From Phormidium tanganyikae FI6-MK23 (GTDB lineage Bacteria; Cyanobacteriota; Cyanobacteriia; Leptolyngbyales; Leptolyngbyaceae), in the NCBI GenBank assembly GCA_019359175.1, contig JAHHHU010000016.1, positions 46,781-110,780 on the forward strand: 64,000 nt of DNA, given 5' to 3'. The position numbers and the translations under genes are program-made. This document shows, in pieces, positions 27,371 to 37,230 of the stretch (position 1 is the stretch's first letter; each line of letters opens with the position of its first letter). The notes beneath the pieces were generated by a model, which made no database searches, was not told where the DNA came from, and saw only the letters and a list, made by a program, of their open reading frames with translations.

Positions 27371-30298
27371 ATGACCCAAACCGACCGCTCTCCCTTGATC
27401 TACACCGATTGGACAGTGATCGAAACGCAGTTCGATCCCAAGCTGCTTAACGCTCGCGAAACCGTTTTTACGATCGGAAATGGCTATCTCGGTACGCGCG
27501 GCAGTTTTGAAGAAGGATTCTCCCAATCTCAGCCCGCAACATTGATTCACGGGATTTATGATGATGTCCCCGTAGTCTATACCGAGTTAGTCAACTGTCC
27601 AGATTGGTTGCCATTGTTGATCATTGTGGATGGCGATCGCTTTCGATTGGATCAAGGCAAAATTCTCAGCTACGAACGTCAACTTGATGTAAAACGGGCG
27701 GTATTAACTCGATCGATAAAATGGCGCAGTCCGAACGGCAAAACAATCTCATTGCATTTTGAACGATTTGCAAGTCTTGCGGATGAGCATAGTGTTGGGC
27801 TGCGGTGTCAGATTACCGCATTAGAGCAAGATACGATCGTAGAAGTACAAGCGAGTATCAACGGCTATCCCGAAAACCAAGGCTTCAATCATTGGGAACA
27901 GTTGGGACAAGGTAAGACCGAGCATGGGGTTTGGTTACAAGTCCGCACTCGTACCTCACATATTGAGCTTGCGATGGCTTCAAGCTTGTCATTAACGGGA
28001 GCAGAAGGAACAGTTCAAATCACGAATGTTCCGGGTTATCCAACTCTAACCACAACCTTCATGGCTCCGGCTGGAGAAACAATTACGATCGAGAACTTAA
28101 TCACGATCTACACTTCCCGCGATACTGAATCGCCAGTGAAAGCCGCACAAGCTAAATTAGCAAGCTTAACGAACTATCAAACGCTGTTTGATGCTCATAC
28201 ACAAAGTTGGGCAGAAGCTTGGGAACAAAGTGACATTGTGATCGAAGGCGATCTTCGCGCTCAGTTCGCGGTTCGATACAACTTATTTCAATTATTAATT
28301 GCAGCGGCTCGACACAACGATCGAGTGAGCATTCCCGCCAAAACGCTCTCTGGATTTGGCTATCGCGGTCACGTCTTTTGGGACACTGAGATTTTCATTC
28401 TGCCGTTTTTCACGTTCACTCAGCCACATTTAGCCCGGAACTTATTAAGCTACCGCTATCACACGATCGAAGGCGCACGTCGTAAAGCAGCTTACTATGG
28501 CTACAAAGGCGCAATGTACTCCTGGGAAAGTGCTGATACAGGCGATGAAGTCACGCCACGATGGGCATTGCCAAAAGATCCCTATGGTGAAGATATTCGG
28601 ATTTGGTGTCGCGATCGAGAAATTCATATCAGTGCCGATATTGCCTATGCTGCTTGGTACTACTGGCAAGCGACTGAAGACGATGAATGGATGCGCGATT
28701 ATGGTTGCGAAATCATCTTAGATACTGCTGTATTTTGGATGAGCCGAACCGAGTGGAGTACCCGCTATGAACGCTACGAAATTCGCGAAGTGATCGGCGC
28801 AGATGAGTATCACGAGCACGTCGATAACAATGCGTTCACAAATCGAATGGCACAATGGCATCTAGAAAAAGCAATCTATATCTATGATTGGTTAAAAGAG
28901 TGTCATCCTGAACGCCTAAAAGATTTGTGCGATCGCTTAAAAGTTACCTCAGAACGTCGATCGCGCTGGCAAGATATTGTTACAAATATCTGGATTTCCT
29001 ACCATCCATCGGGCTTAATCGAACAATGCGAAGGATTCTTCAATCTCAAGGACATTAACCTTCAAGACTACGAACCCCGCACTAAGTCAATGCAGGAGAT
29101 TCTCGGCATCGCAGGCGCAGATAAAGCTCAAGTTCTCAAACAACCCGATGTGCTAATGCTGCTTTATCTAATGCGGCAATCTCAAGAGTTTCCTTACTCG
29201 AAAGAGACTTTGGAAACGAATTGGAACTATTACGCGCCTCGAACTGACATCACCTATGGCTCATCATTAGGGCCAGCAATTCATGCAATTCTAGCCTCAG
29301 ATCTCAACAAAACGGTTGAGGCATACGATCGCTTTATGCAGGCAGTATTAGTTGATCTCGAAGACACCCGCGGCAATGCACGCGATGGCATTCATGGCGC
29401 GTCCGCAGGCGGCATCTGGCAAGCTGTCATTCTCGGCTTCGGGGGCATTCAATTTGGCGATGAACCCTTCGCCCACCCGCATCTTCCCCCCGGTTGGACG
29501 CGACTAAAATTCCGCCTACACTGGCGCGGCAAATGGCACGAATTCGACCTCAAAGCAGACCCAAAACCTTCTAAACCGATCATGACTTCTTCCACTCCTT
29601 CCGCAAACGCAAACATTCAAGGCGCTATCTTCGACCTCGATGGCGTAATCACAGACACCGCTGAATATCACTATCGCTCTTGGCAGCGGCTCGCCGACGA
29701 AGAAAGCTTACCTTTCGATCGACAAGCGAACGAAGCCTTACGCGGGGTGTCTCGACGCGAATCTTTGATGAAAATCATTGGCGACCATCACTACAGCGAA
29801 GAACAAATCCAGGAAATGATGGAGCGCAAAAATAACTACTATGTGGAATCGATCAAAGCGATTTCACCGGATGATCTGCTTCCTGGCGCATTGAGCTTAC
29901 TGAGAGAACTGAGACAAGCAGGAATCAAGATTGCACTGGGGTCAGCGAGTAAAAACGCGCGTCCGGTGATTGAGAAATTGGGCATTGCGGATCAGTTTGA
30001 TGCGATCGCAGATGGTCACAGCGTCGATTGTCCAAAACCTGCTCCCGATTTATTCCTGTTCGCAGCAAAAGAACTTGGACTTGCTCCAGAACAATGTGTC
30101 GTGTTTGAAGATGCGGCAGCGGGAGTCGAAGCGGCACTCGCTGGGCAAATGTGGGCAGTTGGTTTAGGCCCGGTTGAGCGCGTTGGGGAAGCTCATGTCG
30201 TACTTCCAAGTTTAGCTGAGGTGCATTGGACGAACTTAGTGGCACAGTTGCAGCAGATTGCCAAAGAAGGCGGTAGAAAAGCAGAATTGATTCGATAG
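27371..30298 (+). CDS. GH65 disaccharide phosphorylase fused to beta-phosphoglucomutase
   Basis: A 975-residue two-enzyme protein. Residues 1 to about 735 form a GH65 enzyme: N-terminal NARETVFTIGNGYLGTRGSF, catalytic barrel with GHVFWDTEIFILPFF, the general-acid glutamate in VIGADEYHEHVDNN, and the anion-binding region YGSSLGPAIHAIL. From about residue 745 a HAD-family beta-phosphoglucomutase follows: FDLDGVITDTAEYH, LGSASKNARPV, CPKPAPDLFL and VVFEDAAAGVEAA. The first part would release beta-glucose-1-phosphate from an alpha-linked disaccharide such as trehalose, maltose or kojibiose, and the second would turn it into glucose-6-phosphate. The disaccharide cannot be read from sequence. It is linked to sucrose synthase. 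Confidence 0.9.
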   Translation: MTQTDRSPLIYTDWTVIETQFDPKLLNARETVFTIGNGYLGTRGSFEEGFSQSQPATLIHGIYDDVPVVYTELVNCPDWLPLLIIVDGDRFRLDQGKILSYERQLDVKRAVLTRSIKWRSPNGKTISLHFERFASLADEHSVGLRCQITALEQDTIVEVQASINGYPENQGFNHWEQLGQGKTEHGVWLQVRTRTSHIELAMASSLSLTGAEGTVQITNVPGYPTLTTTFMAPAGETITIENLITIYTSRDTESPVKAAQAKLASLTNYQTLFDAHTQSWAEAWEQSDIVIEGDLRAQFAVRYNLFQLLIAAARHNDRVSIPAKTLSGFGYRGHVFWDTEIFILPFFTFTQPHLARNLLSYRYHTIEGARRKAAYYGYKGAMYSWESADTGDEVTPRWALPKDPYGEDIRIWCRDREIHISADIAYAAWYYWQATEDDEWMRDYGCEIILDTAVFWMSRTEWSTRYERYEIREVIGADEYHEHVDNNAFTNRMAQWHLEKAIYIYDWLKECHPERLKDLCDRLKVTSERRSRWQDIVTNIWISYHPSGLIEQCEGFFNLKDINLQDYEPRTKSMQEILGIAGADKAQVLKQPDVLMLLYLMRQSQEFPYSKETLETNWNYYAPRTDITYGSSLGPAIHAILASDLNKTVEAYDRFMQAVLVDLEDTRGNARDGIHGASAGGIWQAVILGFGGIQFGDEPFAHPHLPPGWTRLKFRLHWRGKWHEFDLKADPKPSKPIMTSSTPSANANIQGAIFDLDGVITDTAEYHYRSWQRLADEESLPFDRQANEALRGVSRRESLMKIIGDHHYSEEQIQEMMERKNNYYVESIKAISPDDLLPGALSLLRELRQAGIKIALGSASKNARPVIEKLGIADQFDAIADGHSVDCPKPAPDLFLFAAKELGLAPEQCVVFEDAAAGVEAALAGQMWAVGLGPVERVGEAHVVLPSLAEVHWTNLVAQLQQIAKEGGRKAELIR

Positions 30299-30367
30299 TT
30301 CGTTAGGTTAAACGTCGATCGGGGAACGGTAACACAGTAACAATTGTTGCCCAACTCCTCGATCGCT

Positions 30368-32833
30368 ATGTCAGCTCCTGCAAAGTCTCGCTTAATTTCT
30401 CGCTCGATTCATACATCTATCGGGATCAAGCTTCTCACTTCGGTTATGGGAAGCGTCTTTGTGGGTCTCGGCGCGATGTCTTTCTTATTCTATGGAACGC
30501 TGGAAGGCAAAGCAAGAAATGAGATTCGTAAAACTCTCAACATTGAAGTTCAAGAAATCGAAGCTCAACTGATTCAAGTCCAGGAATACACCGCAGGGTT
30601 GAAAGCCGCAACGCAAGCGACTAGAAAATTCAAGACTGTTACGGCTGAAGACTATAAACAACTGACGTTTGAATTTTTTAAGCAGCGCCCAAAGTTAGTC
30701 ATGGGGTCAGGAATTGGGCAAAGTTCTTATGGCTTTCTTAAAGGCCGCGAGTGGTTCTATCCCTACTTCTATGTGGATCAAGGGTCAGCCGATTCAGTCG
30801 GTCGGCTACTACCTGCACCCCACAGCAACATTCGATATCTGGACATCATCGAGACTGAGTTTTACTCCGAAATGCCCTACTATCAGTTTGCGGTTCAAGC
30901 CAAAAAACCAACTTGGAAAGATGTCTATGATTGGTATGGCACTACTTTAACCACTTTTACTGATCTGATCGTAGATGAAAGAGGCAAAATTCTTGGCACT
31001 GCTGTATCTGATGTCAATGTTACTGCGATCAGTGAACAGATTAAGGATAAGGTCATTTATAACCAGGGCTACTTTAGTATTCTCAGCGCAAAAGGCGATC
31101 TACTCGGTTATCCACCTGATCCGGCAAAAGCAAAATCGAGAGCCAACTATCAAGACATTCCTGAACTCAAAGCAATTTGGAACGACATTCAATCCGAGTC
31201 TTCTGGCTTAATTGAGTCACGAGGGCAATTCTGGGCGTATGAACGAATTCCTAGTACAAACTGGGTGATGCTTGCCAGTGTGCCGCAAAGCGTGACACTC
31301 ACTCCTGTTCTGTTGATCACGTTGGGTGGAGCGGCGGGAGCCGGAGTTTTGTTGATTTTAGTCGTCACTGGATTTGTGCGCCGATTGAATCAGCGACTAG
31401 AACCGATCGTCGATCGATGTAATCAACTCGCTCAATCTGAAACGAATACAGCAAGCGATGAACTTGCGATTCTGGACAATGCCTTCGATCGCATGACTCA
31501 ACAACTCGAAGAATCGTTTCAAGCTTTAGAACGACGAGTCGAAGAGCGCACCGCAGAACTCAATATTGCAAAACAGCACGCTGATCTTGCGAATCAAGCG
31601 AAAAGCGAATTTTTAGCCAACATGAGCCACGAACTTCGTACCCCGCTAAATGGGATTCTTGGCTATGCTCAAATCCTGCAGCGCAGTGAATCTTTAACTT
31701 CAAAAGGTCGAAGCGGCGTTGATATTATCTATCAATGTGGCTCTCACTTGTTGACCTTGATCAATGATGTTCTCGATCTCTCCAAGATCGAAGCTCGAAA
31801 GCTAGAACTTCATTCGATCGCATTTCATTTCCCCGCTTTTTTGCAGGGCGTTGCTGAAATTTGCCGCATTCGGGCTGAACAGAAAGGAATTCACTTTGAT
31901 CTCCAGCTTGATCCTCAGCTACCGACGGGAGTAGTTGCAGATGAGAAACGCTTGCGTCAGGTCTTGCTCAATCTATTGGGAAATGCGATTAAGTTTACCG
32001 ATCGAGGAACTGTCCAATTCAAAGTTGAAGTAATCAATCAACAAGCCCAAAACCACACGATCCGCTTTCACATCGAAGATAGTGGCGTGGGCATGACTCC
32101 AGACCAACTTGAAACTATTTTCCTTCCGTTTGAGCAAGTTGGAAATGTTCAGAAACAATCAGAAGGAACTGGATTAGGACTCACGATCAGTCAGAAGATT
32201 GTTGCCCTGATGCAAAGTACGATCGAAGTTCAAAGCATACCGAATCAAGGCAGCATGTTCTCGTTTGAAACTGTGATTTCTGAAGCTGAGAACTGGGCAG
32301 AAACGGCTCGAATTGCGCCACAGGGAACAATCATCGGCTATCAAGGGACACGACGTAAGATTTTAGTCGTTGACGATCGTTGGGAAAATCGGGCTGTACT
32401 GCTGAATCTATTGGAGCCGATCGGGTTTGAAATTTTGCAAGCGAACAACGGGCAAGAAGGAATTGATCACGTTTTGACCCAATCCTTTGATCTGGTGATC
32501 ACTGACTTATCAATGCCTGTGATGGATGGCTATGGATTTCTAAGTAAAGTGCGATCGCATCCCAAATTAATGGATTTGATTGTTCTAGTTTCTTCTGCCA
32601 GCGTGTTTGATATCGATCGACATAAAAGCATCGAAGCAGGTGGTAATAACTTTCTTCCAAAGCCTGTACAAGTCGATACATTGCTGCAACTGATCCAAAC
32701 TTACCTCAATGTGGAATGGATCTACGACGCACCACAAAGCAACGAGGAGGCTCATGAGCAGGTTGATTTACCATCTATTGAAGTCTTAGTTTGCATCTTT
32801 AGCACAAGCTGGAGACTTAGACAGCGTGCTTGA
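30368..32833 (+). CDS. Hybrid sensor histidine kinase (C-terminus frameshifted)
   Basis: About 821 residues. A first transmembrane helix ([19 protein letters not shown]), a Cache-like extracytoplasmic sensor of about 260 residues, a second helix ([20 protein letters not shown]), HAMP-like linker and coiled coil lead into HisKA ([20 protein letters not shown]), HATPase ([27 protein letters not shown]) and a receiver domain ([12 protein letters not shown], phosphoacceptor Asp in [12 protein letters not shown], Lys in FLPKPVQ). ATG at 30368 is preferred over TTG at 30344. The frame ends with an unrelated tail because one extra T at 32790-32792 shifts it; the normal tail is out of frame to 32956. 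The catalytic domains are intact. Confidence 0.9.
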   Translation: MSAPAKSRLISRSIHTSIGIKLLTSVMGSVFVGLGAMSFLFYGTLEGKARNEIRKTLNIEVQEIEAQLIQVQEYTAGLKAATQATRKFKTVTAEDYKQLTFEFFKQRPKLVMGSGIGQSSYGFLKGREWFYPYFYVDQGSADSVGRLLPAPHSNIRYLDIIETEFYSEMPYYQFAVQAKKPTWKDVYDWYGTTLTTFTDLIVDERGKILGTAVSDVNVTAISEQIKDKVIYNQGYFSILSAKGDLLGYPPDPAKAKSRANYQDIPELKAIWNDIQSESSGLIESRGQFWAYERIPSTNWVMLASVPQSVTLTPVLLITLGGAAGAGVLLILVVTGFVRRLNQRLEPIVDRCNQLAQSETNTASDELAILDNAFDRMTQQLEESFQALERRVEERTAELNIAKQHADLANQAKSEFLANMSHELRTPLNGILGYAQILQRSESLTSKGRSGVDIIYQCGSHLLTLINDVLDLSKIEARKLELHSIAFHFPAFLQGVAEICRIRAEQKGIHFDLQLDPQLPTGVVADEKRLRQVLLNLLGNAIKFTDRGTVQFKVEVINQQAQNHTIRFHIEDSGVGMTPDQLETIFLPFEQVGNVQKQSEGTGLGLTISQKIVALMQSTIEVQSIPNQGSMFSFETVISEAENWAETARIAPQGTIIGYQGTRRKILVVDDRWENRAVLLNLLEPIGFEILQANNGQEGIDHVLTQSFDLVITDLSMPVMDGYGFLSKVRSHPKLMDLIVLVSSASVFDIDRHKSIEAGGNNFLPKPVQVDTLLQLIQTYLNVEWIYDAPQSNEEAHEQVDLPSIEVLVCIFSTSWRLRQRA

Positions 32834-32956
32834 TCTGGCTCATCAGATGCAAACCTCAGAGAATAAATTTACCGCTTTTGCTCAAGGAGTCATTCGACTT
32901 GCCGAAGCGTGTGAAATCAAGCAATTACGCCGATTATTTCAGCAACATCTTGCATA
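32790..32956 (+). pseudogene. Out-of-frame C-terminal helical tail of the hybrid kinase
   Basis: From 32793 the +1 frame reads [20 protein letters not shown], continues through FTAFAQGVIRLAEACEIKQL and ends at TAG in 32954-32956. This is the helical tail usually found after the receiver in cyanobacterial hybrid kinases (residues of the type LAE...F). Removing one T from the TTT at 32790-32792 joins it to the kinase frame. It is either a true frameshift or a sequencing error in a short T run. Confidence 0.7.
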
Positions 32957-32969
32957 GGAAGCTTTAGCA

Positions 32970-34213
32970 ATGCCGAACACAGATACAAAGTTCATTTTGA
33001 TTGTGGATGATAATCCGACTAACTTATCGGTTCTTTCTCAAGCACTGAAAACCGCAAACTACAAAGTTCGGATGGCGATCGATGGAGAGGATGCACTAGA
33101 ACAAGTCTCAAACGCATTACCAGAATTGATCTTACTCGACGTTCAAATGCCCGGCATTGATGGGTTTGAAACTTGTCGTCGCTTGCAAACCCATCCGCTC
33201 ACTCAAAAAATTCCAGTGATTTTCATGACTACTCTAACAGATGCAGAGAGCAAGGTAAAAGGGTTATCTTTAGGAGCCGTTGACTATATCACCAAGCCTT
33301 TTGAACAATCCGAAGTGTTAGCAAGAGTGAATGTTCACTGGCAACTCAAACAACTGACAGACCAATTAGAAGCACAAGTCACCGAACGATCGACGGCACT
33401 CCAACAAGCCCAAATCCAACTCATTCAACAAGAAAAGCTTTCTGCGCTCGGTGAACTGGTTACGGGAATCGCACATGAGATCAACAATCCCCTCATATCG
33501 TCAGCAACATTCCACCCGCACAAGCTTATCTTACAGATATCACCGAACTGCTCAAACTCTACGAGCATTACTATCCCGAACCTGCACCTGCGATCGCGAC
33601 TCAAATCAACGAGATCGATCTAGAATTCACCCTGGAAGATTTCGCGAAACTCTTAAACTCAATGAGTCTTGGAACTCGGCGAGTTAAAGACATTTCTCTT
33701 TCGCTCCGCAACTTTGTCCGATCGGATGAAGAAACACGCATTGCTGTTGATCTTCATGAAGGCTTAGACAGTACTTTGCTGCTGCTCGGTCATCGTTTAA
33801 AAGAACGCGACGATCGCCCAACGATCGAAGTAACGAAACAATATGGACAGCTTCCTTTAGTGGAATGCTATCCGGGAACGATCAATCAGGTCTTTATGAA
33901 TCTATTGGCAAATGCGATCGAGGCTTTAGAAGAAGCCTGGGAAAAAGATCAGCGATCGCTTTCGATTCAGGTTACGACAGAATTTGTCGATCCAGCGGTG
34001 GTCATTCAAATCGTAGATACCGCATTAGGGATGACTGACGACGTAAAACAACGCTTATTTGAACCTTTGTTTACGACAAAAACAGTTGGCAAAGGGACTG
34101 GCTTGGGACTTTCAATTTCACGCCAGATTGTGACCGAAAAACATGGCGGTCAACTTCACTGCGATTCAACCTTGGGCAAGGGAACCAAATTCATCATTCA
34201 GATTCCGGTTTAA
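32970..34213 (+). pseudogene. Response-regulator/histidine-kinase fusion, broken by a frameshift
   Basis: Intact, this would be a single protein of about 415 residues. The first frame (from 32970) has a receiver (FILIVDDNPTNLSVL, Asp in ILLDVQMPGIDG, Lys in ITKPFEQ), a coiled coil and HisKA up to GIAHEINNPL at 33494. The next frame continues from 33497 with IVSNIPPAQAYLTDITELLK and, from 33662, the rest (MSLGTRRVKDISLSLRNFVR, NQVFMNLLANAIEALEE, GKGTGLGLSISRQIV). About four bases seem missing inside the HEINNPLNF box. The two-component output is probably lost unless this is a sequence error. It starts 13 bases after the previous gene's tail. Confidence 0.8.
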
Positions 34214-34310
34214 GCAGAGCGAAGAATATAAAACATCGATCGTGCATTTCATCGCGATTTACTCGATCAAATCACTACAATATAAAGCTGTTGCGGCGTT
34301 GATTCAGACG

Positions 34311-35015
34311 ATGCGAAGAAAAAACCGCCAGAAGCCAGAGGTCGGTAGTGTGTTCAAAAATATTAGCTTGATGTTGACGGGAAGTGGGTTGCTGTTGGGT
34401 GCAGTTCTCGTCGTCGGATTTTTGCGATCGGGCGATCAGTTTTTCGATCAACTCAAATTATTGGTGACTGCCAAACCACCAGAGCCGAAGGTCGAAACGC
34501 GATCGGTCGTGATTCAGCAAATTCGGCAGGCAAGTGAACTGACGACCGCTGTATTTACGATGGAAGCTGTAGTTCCGACTCAACAAGATACTGCGATCGC
34601 GGGCATGGTGATTGGCACAACGAAACTGTTATACATTGCGCGGGGAGAAGTTCGGGCAGGGGTCGATTTGAGCGCGTTGACAGCAGAAAACGTGCAGGTG
34701 AGCGGCGATACGATTCGATTGCGATTACCTGCGCCGAAAGTTTTGGATAAAAAGATTGATGTCACTCGATCGACCGTGTACGACTACAATCGCGGCCCGC
34801 TCGGTTTAGGACCAGATGTCGCCCCAAATTTACAGAAATTAGCGCAGGAAGAAGCGTTGAAAAAAATTCAGCTTGCAGCTTGTGCGGATGGAATTTTGGA
34901 AAAAGCTAACGATCGAGCAAAGTTAGCCGTGAGTCAATTGATTCGGATTTCTGGAATTAAAGAAGTGGTGGTTGAGCCGCAACCCATAACCGCGCAACAA
35001 TGTTCGGCCTCATAA
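34311..35015 (+). CDS. DUF4230 membrane-anchored protein
   Basis: About 234 residues. After a basic start (MRRKNRQKPEVG) there is one transmembrane helix (LMLTGSGLLLGAVLVVGFL). The extracytoplasmic part matches DUF4230: ELTTAVFTMEAVVPTQQD, LLYIARGEVRAGVDLSAL, IRLRLPAPKVLDKKIDVTRS and the C-terminal helical part with QLIRISGIKEVVVEP. The function of the family is unknown; it resembles a lipid-binding or membrane-associated domain. An in-frame start at 34143 would overlap the kinase end and adds unlikely sequence. Confidence 0.8.
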   Translation: MRRKNRQKPEVGSVFKNISLMLTGSGLLLGAVLVVGFLRSGDQFFDQLKLLVTAKPPEPKVETRSVVIQQIRQASELTTAVFTMEAVVPTQQDTAIAGMVIGTTKLLYIARGEVRAGVDLSALTAENVQVSGDTIRLRLPAPKVLDKKIDVTRSTVYDYNRGPLGLGPDVAPNLQKLAQEEALKKIQLAACADGILEKANDRAKLAVSQLIRISGIKEVVVEPQPITAQQCSAS

Positions 35016-35384
35016 AGTGAATTTGAAGTTATAGAAATCCGGTTTTTGCGAATAGGATGATTTCGGTTTAACGCAATCGTACAAAAGCTGATTTTTGAAG
35101 AAACGAATTTTTTCAGCCGTCGATCGTACCTTGACTTAAAGCGCAATCGAGCCAGGGATCACACTGTAGATAGGTGATCCCCGGATTCGGGAACTTTAAA
35201 ATAAGTATGAGCTTTGAAGCTAATAAGCATTCTTAATGGTCATAATAGAGATCAGTTCATCGCAGCAGTTTGGGAGTCAATCGCAGATTTAGTAGCGATT
35301 AATACAAACCGTTAACCGAACAATGCCCGTTCAAAGCTCTAATTTTTAATGTCTGGATTTAGCGATCGTATCGAGGAATTTAAA
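35016..35384. other. Intergenic stretch with one hairpin
   Basis: No gene is seen. GGGATCAC at 35155-35162 pairs with GTGATCCC at 35174-35181 across an 11-base loop, without a T-run; it may end the DUF4230 transcript. The remaining 200 bases are AT-rich and probably hold the promoter of the small zinc-ribbon gene. Confidence 0.5.
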
Positions 35385-35564
35385 ATGCAAGTCATTCAAG
35401 CCGTTCGGTGTCCAAACTGTGGCAACCACGCCGAACGATTTCAAATTGAACCCAACCAATCGACGCGAACACAATGCGATCGCTGCGATTATTTAATGGT
35501 TACTTGTTCTAAAACAGGCAGAGTAATCGAAGCCTACGCCCCTGGAATCTACGCTCGTCGGTAA
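35385..35564 (+). CDS. Small zinc-ribbon protein
   Basis: A 59-residue protein with two cysteine pairs, CPNCGNHAERF and CDRCDYLMVTC, that fits a zinc ribbon, and a C-terminal EAYAPGIYARR. Similar short cyanobacterial proteins are sometimes mislabelled as PriA. ATG at 35385 has a good AGGA site seven bases upstream, better than an ATG 36 bases earlier. The role is unknown; the ribbon may bind nucleic acid or a protein. Confidence 0.8.
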   Translation: MQVIQAVRCPNCGNHAERFQIEPNQSTRTQCDRCDYLMVTCSKTGRVIEAYAPGIYARR

Positions 35565-35570
35565 CAACTT

Positions 35571-35603
35571 CTGGAAGTTCTCAAAATCTGAGAACTTCCA
35601 GAC
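35571..35603. terminator. Perfect 14-bp hairpin between convergent genes
   Basis: TCTGGAAGTTCTCA at 35571-35584 pairs exactly with 35590-35603 over a five-base loop. It fills the gap between the zinc-ribbon gene and the convergent rlmN, so it probably serves both transcripts, although there is no T-run. Confidence 0.65.
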
Positions 35604-36623
35604 CTACGAAACTCCCGCAAACGAAGCCCTCAACTGTCCACACGCCGCATCCGCTTCTAAACCGCGCGTTCTTCGGACACTCACCGCGATATTACGATCG
35701 CTCAAAGCTTTCACAAACTGAGTAATCCGACGCTGATCGGGTCGTTGATAATCCGCCTCGTTGATCGGATTGTACGGAATCAAATTGACGTGACTCTGAA
35801 ACCCGCGCAAATGATCCGCAAGCTCGATCGCATGATCGCGACAATCATTCACTTCCGCAAGCAGAACATATTCAAACGTCACCCGCCGCCCCGTGAGCTT
35901 CACATACTCGCGACATTCATCGAGCAGCGTCTCTAACGGATACTGCCGCGCACTTGGAATCAAGCGTTCTCTGACCTCTTGATTCGAGGCGTGCAAACTC
36001 ACCGCAAGCGTCGCCTGCAAGTGATGATCCGCAAGCTTACGGATTTTACCGGGAATCCCGACCGTAGAAATCGTGATGAGGCGGCGACCGATGCCAATAT
36101 CTTCATTCATCGATCGAACTGCTTCTAGGACATTTTCCGAATTCAGCAGCGGTTCACCCATGCCCATAAATACGACATTGCTCACGCGCTGTTGAAAAAC
36201 TTCTTGAACCGTTAACACCTGATCTACGATTTCATGTCGCTCTAGATTGCGCTTGAACCCGCCTTTTCCCGTGGCACAGAAATCACACGCCATCGGACAG
36301 CCAACCTGAGACGAGACACAAACCGTCAGGCGCTTATCGCTAGGAATTCCAACAGTCTCTACAATCTGACCATCGCCGAGCCGCAGCAAGAATTTCACTG
36401 TGCCATCGATCGATGTCGCTTGATGATGAATTTCCGATCGACCGATCGCACAATCCGCCATCTCGGATCGCCACTGCTTCGGAAACACAGAAATTTCGGA
36501 CAGAGATCGCGCCCCCCGTTGATAAATCCACTGGTGGAGCTGCTGACCTCGATAAGCGGGCTGCTGCCGCTCTTTCACCCATTCGGTTAACTCTGGGAGG
36601 GATGCCCCAATTAAGGCTTTCAT
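35604..36623 (-). CDS. rlmN: Dual-specificity 23S rRNA/tRNA adenine-C2 methyltransferase RlmN
   Basis: About 339 residues. RlmN is a radical-SAM enzyme that methylates C2 of A2503 in 23S rRNA and A37 of some tRNAs. The CX3CX2C motif is [19 protein letters not shown]; other signatures are [28 protein letters not shown] and the C-terminal [15 protein letters not shown] holding the second catalytic cysteine. ATG at 36623 matches the family's N-terminus ([15 protein letters not shown]); an upstream in-frame ATG adds 19 hydrophobic residues and is unlikely. Confidence 0.96.
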   Translation of the reverse strand: MKALIGASLPELTEWVKERQQPAYRGQQLHQWIYQRGARSLSEISVFPKQWRSEMADCAIGRSEIHHQATSIDGTVKFLLRLGDGQIVETVGIPSDKRLTVCVSSQVGCPMACDFCATGKGGFKRNLERHEIVDQVLTVQEVFQQRVSNVVFMGMGEPLLNSENVLEAVRSMNEDIGIGRRLITISTVGIPGKIRKLADHHLQATLAVSLHASNQEVRERLIPSARQYPLETLLDECREYVKLTGRRVTFEYVLLAEVNDCRDHAIELADHLRGFQSHVNLIPYNPINEADYQRPDQRRITQFVKALSDRNIAVSVRRTRGLEADAACGQLRASFAGVS

Positions 36624-37230
36624 AGGAAACTCAATCGTATAGAAAAAGAGCTTCAGGAAGTTCGACGATAACTTCACCAAAACTTTACGGAAAGCAGGTA
36701 AATCGAGCGAATAAAGAAATAATCACGTGAATCACAGAGGAGACTTCTCATATTTCGCTCAATTCTCAATTAGAGTTCTATTTTAACGGCGAGATTAGTG
36801 TTTCGGGTTTTCGCTGCGTTAATTTGCGTACTCCTATTTATCACTTGTAAAAATACTTACTTGTTTTCAGCAAGACTGAAAATCTACCCTGAGAATAATC
36901 CGTATAAATCCGGCTTTACGTTTAGCAGTCATGGTACAAACTTCAATGAGGATTTCAGAAATTGCACTGTCGTCCCACACTCTATAGAACATTCGGTCTG
37001 GAAAGCCGATTTGTCTCCTACGGAATAAGTGATTTATTCGAGATTTGTTGCATCAAATCAAGGAACGATCAATTTCCCTCCGAAACCTTTTTTTCCTGCT
37101 TTATGAGTTGTTGTCAATTTAATTACATTCACCAACAACTTGACTATCTCTTTAACTTATCGGAGAACAAATTTTTCTTTTCTCTTTTCGCGCTATTCCT
37201 TCTACACTTCAGCCTGGTAATCTTGTGGAA
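36624..37230. other. AT-rich intergenic region
   Basis: Six hundred bases with no gene I can support. Two short plus-strand frames exist (from 36798 and 36962) but start at GTG or without a ribosome site and have erratic composition. The region is clearly lower in GC than its neighbours and lacks HIP1 sites. It contains the leader of the PAS kinase gene. Confidence 0.5.

Noticed and set aside
35595..35750. Small plus-strand frames inside rlmN
   Set aside because: Shadows of the conserved RlmN reading frame.
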